A stretch of DNA of 64,000 nt from Pseudomonadota bacterium (GTDB taxonomy: Bacteria; Pseudomonadota; Gammaproteobacteria; Burkholderiales; Ferrovaceae). Of this stretch, positions 27,772 through 37,432 are shown piece after piece (position 1 is the first letter of the stretch; every line of letters starts with the position of its first letter). Below the pieces are notes generated by a model that worked only from the letters and a program-made list of their open reading frames with translations, ran no database searches and had not been told where the DNA came from. The DNA lies in the NCBI GenBank assembly GCA_021798835.1, contig JAJZBQ010000001.1, positions 1 through 64,000 on the forward strand, in the 5' to 3' direction. A program made the translations under genes and the position numbers.

Positions 27772-28017
27772 TCACCCTTGCTCACAATCGGCCCACTGTT
27801 CCGGAGTCAGTGTACGCATCGACAGAGCATGAATCTCTTCTCGCATACGATCTCCCAACGCGCGATATACCAATTGATGCTGTGCGACTCGCGTCTTCCC
27901 TTCAAATAACGCACTGACAATTGTGGCTTCAAAATGATGCCCATCACCCACAACCTCGACATGGTCACACACCAACCCGCTTTCAATATATTGTTTAATA
28001 TCGTCAGGATACACCAT
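27772..28017 (-). CDS. ibaG: BolA-family protein IbaG
   Basis: This 81-residue BolA/IbaG protein carries the conserved VVGDGHHFEATIVS and the C-terminal REEIHALSMRTLTPEQW with the invariant His. It partners monothiol glutaredoxins in iron-sulfur handling. Location before murA and after the ABC/Mla genes is conserved in beta- and gammaproteobacteria. Confidence 0.95.
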   Translation of the reverse strand: MVYPDDIKQYIESGLVCDHVEVVGDGHHFEATIVSALFEGKTRVAQHQLVYRALGDRMREEIHALSMRTLTPEQWADCEQG

Positions 28018-28050
28018 GTATTCTCTTCATCCTTTGCGCCAGAATCATCG

Positions 28051-28809
28051 TCACGGGCGCAGGCGCCAGCCACTCCGTAACAAAACCAAAGTTGTCCATG
28101 ATAAAGCCAAACCACTGCCAGCGACAACGAACAACGATTCCATGGGCGGAACATCACTGGCCCCCACAAAACCGTAGCGAAATCCGTCAATCGCATAAAA
28201 AAACGGGTTAAAACGGGAGAATATTTGCCATGCTGTCGGTAATGAATGAATGGAATAGAAAGCGCCAGACAAGAAGGTCAAAGGTAGAATCAAAAAATTC
28301 TGCCATGCCGCCATTTGATCGAATTTCTCAGCCGAAATACCCGCCAATACCCCCAGTACACCCGCCAACCCGATCGACAAGAATCCAAATACCATCACCC
28401 ATAATGGGGAATAAACCACTCCCCCGATAAAAACCCACGCAGTCAACCACACCACGAAGCCCACCATCATGCCACGTACCATCGCTGCCGCCACATAAGC
28501 AGCCAGAAATTCACCTTCCGAAATGGGTGCCAAAAGAACGAATACCAGATTACCCGTCACCTTGGATTGCACCAAACTAGACGAACTATTGGCAAAAGCA
28601 TTCTGCAACATGGCCATCATCACCAAACCGGGAACCAGAAAAATCGCATAACTCACCCCACCATAGGGACTGGGACGTTGCCCCATCACTTGAGAAAACA
28701 CCACCAAATAGAGCAAAGTGGAAATCAAGGGAGCCAAAAGCGTCTGCAAAGAAACTTTCCAAAAGCGCAGTATCTCTTTTCTCGTCAGTGTAATAAAGCC
28801 TTGCCCCAT
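28051..28809 (-). CDS. ABC-2 type transporter permease (YadH-like)
   Basis: This is a 252-residue inner-membrane permease with six hydrophobic segments and the ABC-2 signature around FLILPLTFLSGAFYSI. It matches the YadH type, whose substrate is not established. It begins 1 nt after the partner ATPase stop. ATG 28809 was preferred to a longer reading from 28842. Confidence 0.92.
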   Translation of the reverse strand: MGQGFITLTRKEILRFWKVSLQTLLAPLISTLLYLVVFSQVMGQRPSPYGGVSYAIFLVPGLVMMAMLQNAFANSSSSLVQSKVTGNLVFVLLAPISEGEFLAAYVAAAMVRGMMVGFVVWLTAWVFIGGVVYSPLWVMVFGFLSIGLAGVLGVLAGISAEKFDQMAAWQNFLILPLTFLSGAFYSIHSLPTAWQIFSRFNPFFYAIDGFRYGFVGASDVPPMESLFVVAGSGLALSWTTLVLLRSGWRLRP

Positions 28810-28810
28810 C

Positions 28811-29548
28811 TCAATCCACTCCTTGCTGCAGCAAACCAACAAAAGCAGCCTCTAAAGTAGGAGCATTACATGATCGCAACAATCCTTCCAAACTATCACA
28901 TGTCACCACTTGGCCTTGACGTAATACCGCCACACGACGACATAAGGCTTCCGCCTCTTCCAAATAATGTGTCGTGAGCAAAATCGTATGCCCTTCCGTA
29001 TTCAAGCGTCGAATAAACTTCCACAATGTCTGTCGCAACTCCACATCTACTCCAGCAGTGGGCTCATCAAGCACAATCACCGGTGGACGATGCACCAGCG
29101 CCTGAGCAATCAGCACCCGACGCTTCATCCCTCCAGATAAGGCACGCATATTAACTTCTGCTTTACTCATCAACTGCAAATTATCCAGCACCTCATCAAT
29201 CCAGTCATCATTACGAGCCAACCCAAAATATCCGGACTGGAGGCGTAGCGTTTCACGTACCGAGAAAAATGGGTCAAACACCAACTCCTGCGGAACCACT
29301 CCCAACGCCCGACGTGCCGCTCGATAATCACGAATAACATCGTGGCCCATGACACGCAACACCCCAGAATCTGGTCGCACCAACCCAGCCAGCATATTGA
29401 TCAGTGTAGTCTTGCCTGCACCATTGGGTCCGAGCAAAGCAAAGAATTCCCCAGTTTCAACCTGGAGATCAATCCCTTTCAGCGCCTGCAATCCCGAAAA
29501 ATTCTTTTGGGCTCCCTTGATTTCTATGGCGGGTAGGGATTCGCTCAT
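28811..29548 (-). CDS. ABC transporter ATP-binding protein (YadG-like)
   Basis: This 245-residue ATPase has Walker [11 protein letters not shown]-loop VVPQE, signature LSGGMKRR, Walker B VIVLDEPTAGVD and the switch His in LLTTHYLEE. It energises the YadH-like permease next to it. It overlaps the mlaB stop region by 4 nt, linking it to the Mla genes. Confidence 0.94.
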   Translation of the reverse strand: MSESLPAIEIKGAQKNFSGLQALKGIDLQVETGEFFALLGPNGAGKTTLINMLAGLVRPDSGVLRVMGHDVIRDYRAARRALGVVPQELVFDPFFSVRETLRLQSGYFGLARNDDWIDEVLDNLQLMSKAEVNMRALSGGMKRRVLIAQALVHRPPVIVLDEPTAGVDVELRQTLWKFIRRLNTEGHTILLTTHYLEEAEALCRRVAVLRQGQVVTCDSLEGLLRSCNAPTLEAAFVGLLQQGVD

Positions 29549-29844
29549 TCGCGCTCACCCACCCCTAAATCATCCATCAAAAAATTCATCCCGTAGAGAT
29601 TCATCAGGGTTTTCAGATTATCCGATAGCCCATCAAAAATCACTTGACGTCCCTGAGATTGTGCTTCTCTGCGCCATTGCAACATCAATGCCAAGGCCGC
29701 CGAATCAATCTCCGTGGCCCCAACAAAACTTACCACCGTGCGTTTTTCATCCCAATGCAATCCCGGGGTACGCAAAAGATCAGGAACTGTGAGCATGTTC
29801 ACTGCTCCATCAAGATAGATATGCGCTCCGTCCTGACGTATCAT
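29545..29844 (-). CDS. mlaB: STAS-domain protein MlaB
   Basis: This small cytoplasmic subunit (99 residues) of the MlaFEDB phospholipid transporter has a STAS fold with the pattern ATEIDSAALALMLQWRREA. It stabilises MlaF. Identification relies on the fold pattern and on its position after mlaC. Confidence 0.88.
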   Translation of the reverse strand: MIRQDGAHIYLDGAVNMLTVPDLLRTPGLHWDEKRTVVSFVGATEIDSAALALMLQWRREAQSQGRQVIFDGLSDNLKTLMNLYGMNFLMDDLGVGERE

Positions 29845-30473
29845 AGTTTTTTGGCGTTTTTATCTTCCGCCTGGCGACTTTTCTCAGCCAGTGCCTGAAT
29901 CAGGCCATCCACGCCACGAGAGCGTACAATTTCTCCAAACTCTCCACGGTAATTGGTTACCAAACTAACGCTATCAACCTGAATATCAAACACTTTCCAG
30001 TCATCACCGACCTTTTCCATACGATAATCGATAGGAATAGATGGTCCACCGGAAGGAATAATCAGCGAATGAACCGTTGCTTCTGTACCATCACTATCTA
30101 TATCAGACCCTTTAACCTTCATTTGCTGATCCTTGTATTGAGACAAGGAACTGGAGTAGGTACGCACCAGTAAATCACGAAAACCATCAGCCAGTTGCTG
30201 CTGCTGGGCAGCACTTGCGTCTCGCCAATACTTTCCCATGGCCAAGCGAGTCATTCGAAAAAAATCAAAATGCGGCAATACCTTATTCTGAATCAATGCA
30301 TAGGCTTTGGCTCGATCACCATTTCGAATATCTTTATCAGTTTTTAGGGTATTCAGCACTTCATCTGCCGTTTGAGAAATAACCGTCTCAGGAGTGACTG
30401 CTGCCCATACCGCCATTCCCCAACCCACCAAAAACAACCACAGCCCCACCCGCTTGATTATCGATGCTCTCAT
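29841..30473 (-). CDS. mlaC: Periplasmic phospholipid-binding protein MlaC
   Basis: The 210-residue protein has a signal peptide (LWLFLVGWGMAVWA) and the MlaC/Tol-Tol (Ttg2D) fold with VLPHFDFFRMTRLAMGKYW and FGEIVRSRGVDGLIQAL. It shuttles phospholipid between the outer-membrane MlaA complex and MlaFEDB. Overlaps its neighbours by 4 nt on both sides. Confidence 0.95.
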   Translation of the reverse strand: MRASIIKRVGLWLFLVGWGMAVWAAVTPETVISQTADEVLNTLKTDKDIRNGDRAKAYALIQNKVLPHFDFFRMTRLAMGKYWRDASAAQQQQLADGFRDLLVRTYSSSLSQYKDQQMKVKGSDIDSDGTEATVHSLIIPSGGPSIPIDYRMEKVGDDWKVFDIQVDSVSLVTNYRGEFGEIVRSRGVDGLIQALAEKSRQAEDKNAKKL

Positions 30474-30964
30474 TGCGCCCCCTTTCCTGTTGAAGATTTC
30501 TCATTGCTACTGTCCTGTGCTTTATTGAACAAGAACTGTCCAATCAACCGTTCAAGTACCATGGCCCCCTGAGCCAACTTGATTTCATCTCCATTTTTAA
30601 GCATTTTGTCATCTCCACCCGCATCCAAACCGACGTACTGTTCTCCCAGAATTCCAGATGTTAATACCGAAGCCGAACTGTCCATAGGAAAATGGTAATG
30701 CGCATCGATGGCCATATGCACCTCAGCGTTATAGTGCTTCATGTCAAAACTCACAGAACGCACACGTCCCACCAGTACCCCAGCACTGCGCACCGGAGCA
30801 CGTTCCTTCAATTGTCCGATATTATCGAAATGGGCAATAACCTCGTAAGTTCCCCCACCCCCCCCCAGATTCAGATTGCCCACCTTGAACGCCAGCATCA
30901 AAAAGGCCGCAAAACCAAGGAGGACAAATATTCCTACCCATAAATTCAAGGTTGCTCGATTCAT
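30470..30964 (-). CDS. mlaD: Mla transporter MCE-domain subunit MlaD
   Basis: This membrane-anchored MCE protein (164 residues) forms a periplasmic hexameric ring. It has a TM helix (LWVGIFVLLGFAAFLMLAFKV), an MCE domain with LKERAPVRSAGVLVGRVRSV and the conserved SGILGEQYVGLDAGG. ATG 30964 was chosen because AAGGATGG precedes it; a start at 30973 is possible. Confidence 0.95.
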   Translation of the reverse strand: MNRATLNLWVGIFVLLGFAAFLMLAFKVGNLNLGGGGGTYEVIAHFDNIGQLKERAPVRSAGVLVGRVRSVSFDMKHYNAEVHMAIDAHYHFPMDSSASVLTSGILGEQYVGLDAGGDDKMLKNGDEIKLAQGAMVLERLIGQFLFNKAQDSSNEKSSTGKGAQ

Positions 30965-31761
30965 CAATTCCATCCTTTCATCATGAATGCCGTCAATAAC
31001 AAGTCAAGCGCCAAAATAGCCAGAGACGAACTCACTACCGTACGTGTCGTGGCTCCAGATACTCCCTCAGCTGTGGGCGGTGCTTCATATCCTTCATACG
31101 TTGCAATGGCCGATACTGCCACACCAAACACTAGGCTTTTGATCATGCCGTTGACGACATCGTGATGAAAATCCACAGCCGCCTGCATTTGCGACCAGAA
31201 AGCACCACTATCCACCCCCAACATCACCACCGTCACAAAAAAACCACCCATGATCCCCATAGCACCAAATAGCGCCGCCAACAAGGGCAATGAAAGGACT
31301 CCAGCCCAAAAACGAGGCGCCACCACACGAGCCAAGGGATTGACCGCCATCATTTCCATGGCTGATAGTTGTTCCGTGGCTTTCATCAGACCAATTTCTG
31401 CCGTCATAGCCGAGCCAGCACGACTCGCAAAAAGCAACGCGGATACCACGGGACCTAATTCTCGCATCAAAGACAAGGCTACCAGCACCCCAACACTCTC
31501 AGACGACCCATAACTCTGCAAGGTTTCAAAACCCTGCAAACCCAGCACCATACCAACAAACAAACCGGATACCAGGATAATGATAAGCGACTGAACACCC
31601 GCAAAATACATTTCGCGAATGACAAGCGGGAAACGTCTGAGAATCGCTCCAGAATGCATCAATATCTGCCCCAGAAACAACACTACTGCGCCGATACGTT
31701 CGACAATCTTCAGCGCACCGTCCCCGATACTTTGCAAGCCACGCACGATCCCCCCTTTCAT
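30964..31761 (-). CDS. mlaE: Mla transporter permease MlaE
   Basis: This 265-residue inner-membrane permease has the MlaE family motifs VLGLQGFETLQSYGSSE and SRAGSAMTAEIGLMKATEQLSAMEMM, plus several membrane helices. It overlaps mlaF by 4 nt at its start and mlaD by one base at its end. Confidence 0.96.
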   Translation of the reverse strand: MKGGIVRGLQSIGDGALKIVERIGAVVLFLGQILMHSGAILRRFPLVIREMYFAGVQSLIIILVSGLFVGMVLGLQGFETLQSYGSSESVGVLVALSLMRELGPVVSALLFASRAGSAMTAEIGLMKATEQLSAMEMMAVNPLARVVAPRFWAGVLSLPLLAALFGAMGIMGGFFVTVVMLGVDSGAFWSQMQAAVDFHHDVVNGMIKSLVFGVAVSAIATYEGYEAPPTAEGVSGATTRTVVSSSLAILALDLLLTAFMMKGWN

Positions 31762-32561
31762 GAGGACACCATCAGACCAAAGTCCTCAACCAATGCTACC
31801 CCGGGGTAATGAAATGGCAAGGGACCATCCGCTTCTCCCCAAACAAATTGATGCACAAAAGGAAGAGGCGAGGCACGAATTTCATCGGGGGTTCCCTGAG
31901 CCACAATCACCCCATCTGAAACAAAATAGATATAGTCAACGATTTTCATGGATTCCTGCACATCGTGGGTCACCAACACCGATGTTGCCCCCAATGCATC
32001 ATTCAATTCCCGTATCAGCCGCCCAATCACGCCCAAAGAGATGGGATCCAAACCCGTAAAGGGCTCATCGTAAAGGATCAAATCCGGGTCCAACGCCGTA
32101 GCACGCGCCAACGCAACACGACGGGCCATTCCCCCTGACAACTCGGCGGGCATCAACCCTTGAACTCCACGTAGCCCAACGGCATTCAACTTCATCAGTG
32201 TCAGATCTCGGATCATACTTTCTGATAAATCGGTATGCTCACGCATCTGAAAAGCCACATTATCGAACACCGACAAATCGGTAAACAGCGCACCAAATTG
32301 AAATAACATTCCTACACGACGACGCAATGCGTACAATTGCGACTCCGTCATATGATTCAGTTCCTGTCCAGCCACACACACTGAACCATGACGCGCCTGG
32401 AGTTGCCCACCCATCAGGCGTAACAGGGTGGTCTTGCCACAACCACTCAACCCCATGATGGCTACCAACCCCCCTTTGTGAACCGTGAGATTGATCCCTT
32501 TGAGCACCGGACGTTCGCTGTATCCGAAATTCAAATCACGAATTACAACGTAGTCATTCAT
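31758..32561 (-). CDS. mlaF: Mla transporter ATPase MlaF
   Basis: This 267-residue ATPase has Walker A GLSGCGKTT, signature LSGGMARRVALAR, Walker B LILYDEPFTGLDP and switch His in VLVTHDVQE. It powers phospholipid movement by MlaFEDB, which keeps outer-membrane lipid asymmetry. It is first of the mlaFEDCB set, 15 nt after trmB. Confidence 0.96.
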   Translation of the reverse strand: MNDYVVIRDLNFGYSERPVLKGINLTVHKGGLVAIMGLSGCGKTTLLRLMGGQLQARHGSVCVAGQELNHMTESQLYALRRRVGMLFQFGALFTDLSVFDNVAFQMREHTDLSESMIRDLTLMKLNAVGLRGVQGLMPAELSGGMARRVALARATALDPDLILYDEPFTGLDPISLGVIGRLIRELNDALGATSVLVTHDVQESMKIVDYIYFVSDGVIVAQGTPDEIRASPLPFVHQFVWGEADGPLPFHYPGVALVEDFGLMVSS

Positions 32562-32576
32562 AGACGGATAAACAAC

Positions 32577-33299
32577 TTAAGTAAACCTCTCATTCGTTAC
32601 ACCTACGTCTGCAAACTCACGTCGTATCGCCATCAAATCCCATACACCATGCCCCAATCCCATACCACGAACTTCGAAACGCGTCTGAGGACGCCAGTCC
32701 GGACGAGGGATATAGCCTGCCTTACTCAACGATAAGGAGGCTTCCGCTTGCAACACCGATTTCATCTGCTCAGCGTAATCTTGCCAATCGGTAGCCAGAT
32801 GCAGATACCCACCCACCTTGAGGCAACGTGTCAATTGCCGAACAAATTCGGGTTGAATCAAACGGCGCTTGTGATGACGCAATTTTGGCCAAGGATCGGG
32901 AAAATAAATATGCACCGCATCCAATACCTCTTCGCCCAACATATCACATACTACTTCCACAGCATCATGACGCATCACTCGCACATGTTCGACCCGTTGT
33001 TCAGTCAACCGGTTGAGCAAACTTCCCACCCCTGGACCATGCACATCCAACGCCAGATAATTCCAATCAGGTCGTTGCTGCGCCAACATCAATGTGCCCT
33101 CACCCATGCCAAAACCAATTTCCATCACCAATGGGGCAGCACGACCGAATATCTGATGCAAGCGTGCCTCATCCAGTTTCGTTTTGGCATCAAAATTAAT
33201 TCCCCAGCGCGGCCAACCTTCGTCCAACCCTCGTTGCTGCGCAACAGACATACGACCTTGTCGCAGGACATAACTACGGATCGGTCGCTCCCTGTTCAC
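32577..33299 (-). CDS. trmB: tRNA (guanine-N7-)-methyltransferase
   Basis: This SAM-dependent enzyme makes m7G46 in tRNA. The 240 residues contain the SAM motif [16 protein letters not shown] and the signature [15 protein letters not shown]. It starts with GTG, overlapping the thiG stop by 4 nt. Confidence 0.96.
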   Translation of the reverse strand: MNRERPIRSYVLRQGRMSVAQQRGLDEGWPRWGINFDAKTKLDEARLHQIFGRAAPLVMEIGFGMGEGTLMLAQQRPDWNYLALDVHGPGVGSLLNRLTEQRVEHVRVMRHDAVEVVCDMLGEEVLDAVHIYFPDPWPKLRHHKRRLIQPEFVRQLTRCLKVGGYLHLATDWQDYAEQMKSVLQAEASLSLSKAGYIPRPDWRPQTRFEVRGMGLGHGVWDLMAIRREFADVGVTNERFT

Positions 33300-34105
33300 T
33301 GAATCAAACCCAATGATGGGGAACTGGGGCTAGCCCGATAAGGTTTTCTGGGCATGCGGCCCGCACGCCACGCCAGACGTCCTGCCTGGACCGCCAATCC
33401 CATCGCATGAGCCATTTGCATAGGATCACGCGCCTGCGCAATTGCCGTATTCATCAACACCCCGGCACATCCCAGTTCCATGGCAATCGCTGCATCAGAA
33501 GCAGTCCCCACTCCCGCATCGACAATCACCGGAACCGTGGCCCGTTCCAAAATAATACCGAGATTCCATGGGTTGAGAATACCCATGCCGGACCCAATCA
33601 ATGAGGCCAATGGCATGATGGCCACGCAACCCAGGTCTTCCAGACGCCTTGCCATGATAGGATCATCGCTGCAGTACACCATCACTGAAAACCCTTCCTT
33701 GACCAGTATCTCCGCAGCCACCAAAGTTTCCGTCATATTGGGAAAGAGCGTGTCAGGATCCCCCAACACCTCAAGTTTCACCAGACGGTGGTCATCCAGA
33801 AGTTCACGTGCCAGACGCAGCGTACGCACCGCATCCTGTGCGGTGTAACACCCTGCCGTATTAGGCAACAAGGTATACCGCTCTGGAGAAATAACGTCCA
33901 GAAGATTAGGCTGCCCCGGATACTGACCGATATTGGTACGACGAATCGCCACCGTCACAATCTCGGCACCACTGGCTTCCACCGCAGCTGCCGTCTGTGC
34001 GAGATCTACATATTTTCCCGTACCTACCAGCAATCGCGAACGAACCTCCCTTCCAGCCAACAGGAAGCGATCATCCGATACCGCCCCTTTTTCTTCGCAC
34101 CCCAT
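33296..34105 (-). CDS. thiG: Thiazole synthase
   Basis: This TIM-barrel enzyme (269 residues) forms the thiazole ring of thiamine from DXP, dehydroglycine and ThiS thiocarboxylate. The Schiff-base Lys lies in [16 protein letters not shown], and [21 protein letters not shown] is conserved. ATG 34105 is 1 nt after the thiS stop. No thiF or thiH is present here. Confidence 0.96.
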   Translation of the reverse strand: MGCEEKGAVSDDRFLLAGREVRSRLLVGTGKYVDLAQTAAAVEASGAEIVTVAIRRTNIGQYPGQPNLLDVISPERYTLLPNTAGCYTAQDAVRTLRLARELLDDHRLVKLEVLGDPDTLFPNMTETLVAAEILVKEGFSVMVYCSDDPIMARRLEDLGCVAIMPLASLIGSGMGILNPWNLGIILERATVPVIVDAGVGTASDAAIAMELGCAGVLMNTAIAQARDPMQMAHAMGLAVQAGRLAWRAGRMPRKPYRASPSSPSLGLIQ

Positions 34106-34106
34106 T

Positions 34107-34310
34107 CTAGCCCCCTCCAACCGCCACCACAATTTCAAGGCAATCCCCGGAGTTGAGCATCACATGGCCATACTGGCTTCGAGGCACAATGTCACCATTG
34201 CACTCCACTGCCACGCGCCGCCCTTCAACTCCTAACTCCTGCAACAACTGCAGCAGCGTCGGTAACACCTCATATCGATGAACCAAACCATTGACCGTCA
34301 GATACATCAT
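34107..34310 (-). CDS. thiS: Sulfur carrier protein ThiS
   Basis: This 67-residue ubiquitin-fold protein ends in the required Gly-Gly (VVAVGGG), which is adenylated and thiocarboxylated to donate sulfur to ThiG. The start (MMYLTVNG) lies inside the end of the upstream alkyltransferase gene, a 41-nt overlap in another frame. Confidence 0.93.
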   Translation of the reverse strand: MMYLTVNGLVHRYEVLPTLLQLLQELGVEGRRVAVECNGDIVPRSQYGHVMLNSGDCLEIVVAVGGG

Positions 34311-34872
34311 GCCGGTTCCCTAATCGCAAAAGGGGAATTCTAGCATGGGCCGTCAATGGGCTCGTTCGTTCTCTTACTACTCCCTCACGCCACAATAACG
34401 TTTCCTTGATCGGCAATCCCAAACCATATCCTCCCCAACGTCCTCCACTCGACACTACCCGATGGCAGGGAATCAAAAAAGGAATCGGATTGGCTCCACA
34501 GGCATTCCCCACCGCCCGTACCGCGCGAGGATAACCGCTGCGCCGTGCGACTTCCGCATACGTCAGGATACAACCCGGAGAGATAGCACGCACCACGTCC
34601 CAGACCGCCAACTGAAACTTCGTCCCATGCAACACCAGTGGCACAGTAATGCTGTGCGATACCGGGCGTTCTACGGCAGCCAACAACGCCTGTTCCCAAT
34701 GATCGGGAACCATTCCCGAGTCCGCAAACACTACCCCAGGAAAACGCGCTTGTGCCAATGCCCAACCAGTCTCAGCCTCTTCCGCCAAACTCACCCAGTG
34801 GATCCCATCCGTACCAAAAATCCAATAGAGCACCCCCAAACTGGAAGAGGTCCCATGCATCCATACGCTCAT
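34270..34872 (-). CDS. ogt: Methylated-DNA-protein-cysteine methyltransferase
   Basis: This suicide repair protein removes methyl groups from O6-methylguanine. The acceptor Cys is in FLIPCHRVVSSGG, with the helix-turn-helix TYAEVARRSGYPRAVRAVG and Asn-hinge. The 200 residues include about 35 residues beyond the usual C-terminal LLWREG end, and this tail overlaps thiS. Its start overlaps hemW by 4 nt. Confidence 0.9.
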   Translation of the reverse strand: MSVWMHGTSSSLGVLYWIFGTDGIHWVSLAEEAETGWALAQARFPGVVFADSGMVPDHWEQALLAAVERPVSHSITVPLVLHGTKFQLAVWDVVRAISPGCILTYAEVARRSGYPRAVRAVGNACGANPIPFLIPCHRVVSSGGRWGGYGLGLPIKETLLWREGVVRERTSPLTAHARIPLLRLGNRHDVSDGQWFGSSI

Positions 34873-36008
34873 GGCAAAAACCGCTGTAGAAGATCGTTAA
34901 GAAAATTCTGACCATGAGTCGTAGCCACCCAACGCTGGTCATTTTTTTCCAGCCACCCCTCAGTCTCCAACGCGTCACTCAGTTCCCTGAAACCTTGGGA
35001 AGATTGCCCAGTATGCCGCTCGTAGAGCGACTTGTTCACCCCCTTTCTGAGACGCAACGCATTCATCATGAACTCAAAGGGCAAATCCTGGGGTTGCACA
35101 GTCCACGCCTCTTCAATGGGATTCCCCAACTCCACCGCCTTCATGTAAGCCTGGGGATGACGAGTGCGACGCTGACGCTCTACTCCCCATGTACCCGACA
35201 ATTTTCCATGGGCTCCAGCACCAATCCCCAAATAATCCCCAAATTCCCAGTAGTTGAGATTGTGCCGCGCATAATTCCCTGAATGCGCCCATGCCGACAC
35301 CTCATAGTTTTCGTAGTTTGCCTCCCGCAGTGCTTGCTGGGTAACCATCTCCAGTTCAGCCAATACTTCAGGTGCTGGCAAAACGGGAGGTCGTTGATAA
35401 AACGGTGTATTGGGTTCCAACGTCAGGGCATAACAAGACAGATGAGGAGGATCATATGCCAAGGCTGAGTAGATATCCTGTTGTGCTTCCGCCACTGTCT
35501 GCCCAGGTAATCCGGTCATCATATCAAGGTTAAAATTGGCAAACTGCTGTCTGGCAATCGCCGCCGCCTGATGCGCCTCCCGAGCACCATGAATTCGACC
35601 CAAGGCACGCAATTTATCCTCATCAAAACTTTGTATTCCCAAAGACAACCGATTGATGCCAGCCCCCCTGAAATCCACGAAACGCGCCGCATCCATGGTA
35701 CCCGGATTAGCTTCCAGAGTAATCTCCGCACCATCACGCACTCTCAATCGCTCCTTGATCTCCGTGATCAAACGACCCAGTGACTGCGCTGAAAAAAGAC
35801 TGGGAGTTCCTCCCCCAAAAAAAATCGTTTCCACAAAGCGCCCAGTCACTCGTTCCTGCTGACTTTCCAGATCACGAATCAACGCATCCACATAACGCTT
35901 TTCTGGTAACTCTCCCTGCAAAGCATGAGAATTAAAATCACAGTAAGGACATTTTTGTATGCACCAGGGAATATGAACATACAATGTCAACGGTGGTTTC
36001 GCTATCAT
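34869..36008 (-). CDS. hemW: Heme chaperone HemW (radical SAM)
   Basis: This 379-residue radical SAM protein has the cluster motif WCIQKCPYCDF (CxxxCxxC) and GGGTPSLF. It lacks the extra Cys of the coproporphyrinogen dehydrogenase HemN, so it is HemW, which inserts heme into target proteins. ATG 36008 overlaps the rdgB stop by 4 nt; a longer reading to 36038 is less likely. Confidence 0.94.
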   Translation of the reverse strand: MIAKPPLTLYVHIPWCIQKCPYCDFNSHALQGELPEKRYVDALIRDLESQQERVTGRFVETIFFGGGTPSLFSAQSLGRLITEIKERLRVRDGAEITLEANPGTMDAARFVDFRGAGINRLSLGIQSFDEDKLRALGRIHGAREAHQAAAIARQQFANFNLDMMTGLPGQTVAEAQQDIYSALAYDPPHLSCYALTLEPNTPFYQRPPVLPAPEVLAELEMVTQQALREANYENYEVSAWAHSGNYARHNLNYWEFGDYLGIGAGAHGKLSGTWGVERQRRTRHPQAYMKAVELGNPIEEAWTVQPQDLPFEFMMNALRLRKGVNKSLYERHTGQSSQGFRELSDALETEGWLEKNDQRWVATTHGQNFLNDLLQRFLP

Positions 36009-36592
36009 CCTTGTATCCGTGCCACCAACTGTTGCCACGCCAACGCCCTGTGACTCATGCGATTTTTCTCAACCATAGTCAACTGGGCTGCCGTCTTGTC
36101 CAAGCCCTTGGGCCTGAAAAGAGGGTCATAACCAAACCCACCATTACCCACACAACATTGACCAATCTCACCATACCAACGCCCTTCAGCCACCCACGGG
36201 GTAGGGTCATCGGCATGATTCAACCAAACCAGAACACAATAGTAATAGGCTTCACGCCGGTCTTGTCCCGCCAATGCCTGCAACAGCGCCATGTTATTCC
36301 GCTGATCATCTCGTTCTGGACCGGAAAAGTGTGCTGAATCAACTCCTGGCGCTCCCTGCAACGCTGACACACACAATCCCGAATCGTCAGCCAATGCTGC
36401 CGTACCTGCAACACGCGCCACATGACGTGCCTTGCTCAAAGCATTCTCCAGGAATGTCCGATGTGGCTCCTCAGCGCCAACAATACCCAATTGATCCTGC
36501 CCCGTGACCCGCCACCCCAACGGAGTCAGCAATCCCTCAAATTCACGAATTTTCCCGGCATTGGAAGAAGCCAACGTCACGTTCTGCATCAT
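36005..36592 (-). CDS. rdgB: XTP/dITP diphosphatase
   Basis: This Ham1-family pyrophosphatase (195 residues) cleans non-canonical purine NTPs from the pool. Motifs are [13 protein letters not shown] at the N-terminus, [13 protein letters not shown] and [12 protein letters not shown] double ATG occurs at 36592/36589; both overlap the rph stop. Confidence 0.96.
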   Translation of the reverse strand: MMQNVTLASSNAGKIREFEGLLTPLGWRVTGQDQLGIVGAEEPHRTFLENALSKARHVARVAGTAALADDSGLCVSALQGAPGVDSAHFSGPERDDQRNNMALLQALAGQDRREAYYYCVLVWLNHADDPTPWVAEGRWYGEIGQCCVGNGGFGYDPLFRPKGLDKTAAQLTMVEKNRMSHRALAWQQLVARIQG

Positions 36593-37317
36593 GGTCGACG
36601 ATCCGTTTCCAATGCTTCCAACTGCATACCGATCAAGTCACGGCAGCCCTGAGCCGCCAAATCCAGCAATGCATCCACTTCTGCACGGCGAAACGGGATA
36701 CCCTCAGCTGTCCCCTGTAATTCTACAAAATATCCATCCGCGGTCATAACCACATTCATGTCGGTATCGCAAGTACTATCTTCTTCATAATCCAGATCCA
36801 GAATAGGGATGCCCTGCCAAATACCCACCGATACCGCTGCAACAGGTTGCAATAACGGTGATTGTGCCAGCACTCCCTTTTCCTGCAACTTCATGGTCGC
36901 ATCTTCCAGTGCCACATAGGCCCCTGAAATACTCGCCGTCCGTGTTCCCCCATCCGCTTGCAAAACATCACAGTCCACATGCAAGGTTCGCTCACCCAGA
37001 ATTTCCAGATCTACGATGGAACGCAGCGATCTCCCGATCAAACGCTGAATTTCTTGAGAACGTCCAGAAGGCTTCCCCATTGAAGACTCGCGCTTGGTAC
37101 GGGTATGTGTAGCACGGGGTAACATGGCGTATTCCGCTGTCACCCACCCTTTTCCTTGCCCACGCAAAAAAGGCGGGACACTCTCCTCCACACTAACCGT
37201 ACATAACACACGGGTATCCCCAAAAGATACCAACACAGATCCTTCGGCATGCTTGGTATAACCTCTCAAAAAACTCACTGGACGCAATTCGTTTACCTGT
37301 CGCTTGCTGGGTCGCAT
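36589..37317 (-). CDS. rph: Ribonuclease PH
   Basis: This phosphorolytic 3'-5' exonuclease (242 residues) trims tRNA 3' ends. Conserved parts are [34 protein letters not shown] and [21 protein letters not shown] 37317 is preceded by a strong GGAGGT. It is the first gene of the 29-gene leftward run and is divergent from yicC. Confidence 0.97.
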   Translation of the reverse strand: MRPSKRQVNELRPVSFLRGYTKHAEGSVLVSFGDTRVLCTVSVEESVPPFLRGQGKGWVTAEYAMLPRATHTRTKRESSMGKPSGRSQEIQRLIGRSLRSIVDLEILGERTLHVDCDVLQADGGTRTASISGAYVALEDATMKLQEKGVLAQSPLLQPVAAVSVGIWQGIPILDLDYEEDSTCDTDMNVVMTADGYFVELQGTAEGIPFRRAEVDALLDLAAQGCRDLIGMQLEALETDRRP

Positions 37318-37432
37318 GACGCTTACCTCCAAATTGGTATCTCACAATTCTAGGGGGGTACTGTCCCTGATGCAACTACGGTATGATAGTCAAACAGTCC
37401 TTCGCAACATTGACCCTCATCGGAAAGACACC

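Noticed and set aside
32748..33302. Rightward frame opposite trmB
   Set aside because: It is antisense to a well-conserved methyltransferase gene.
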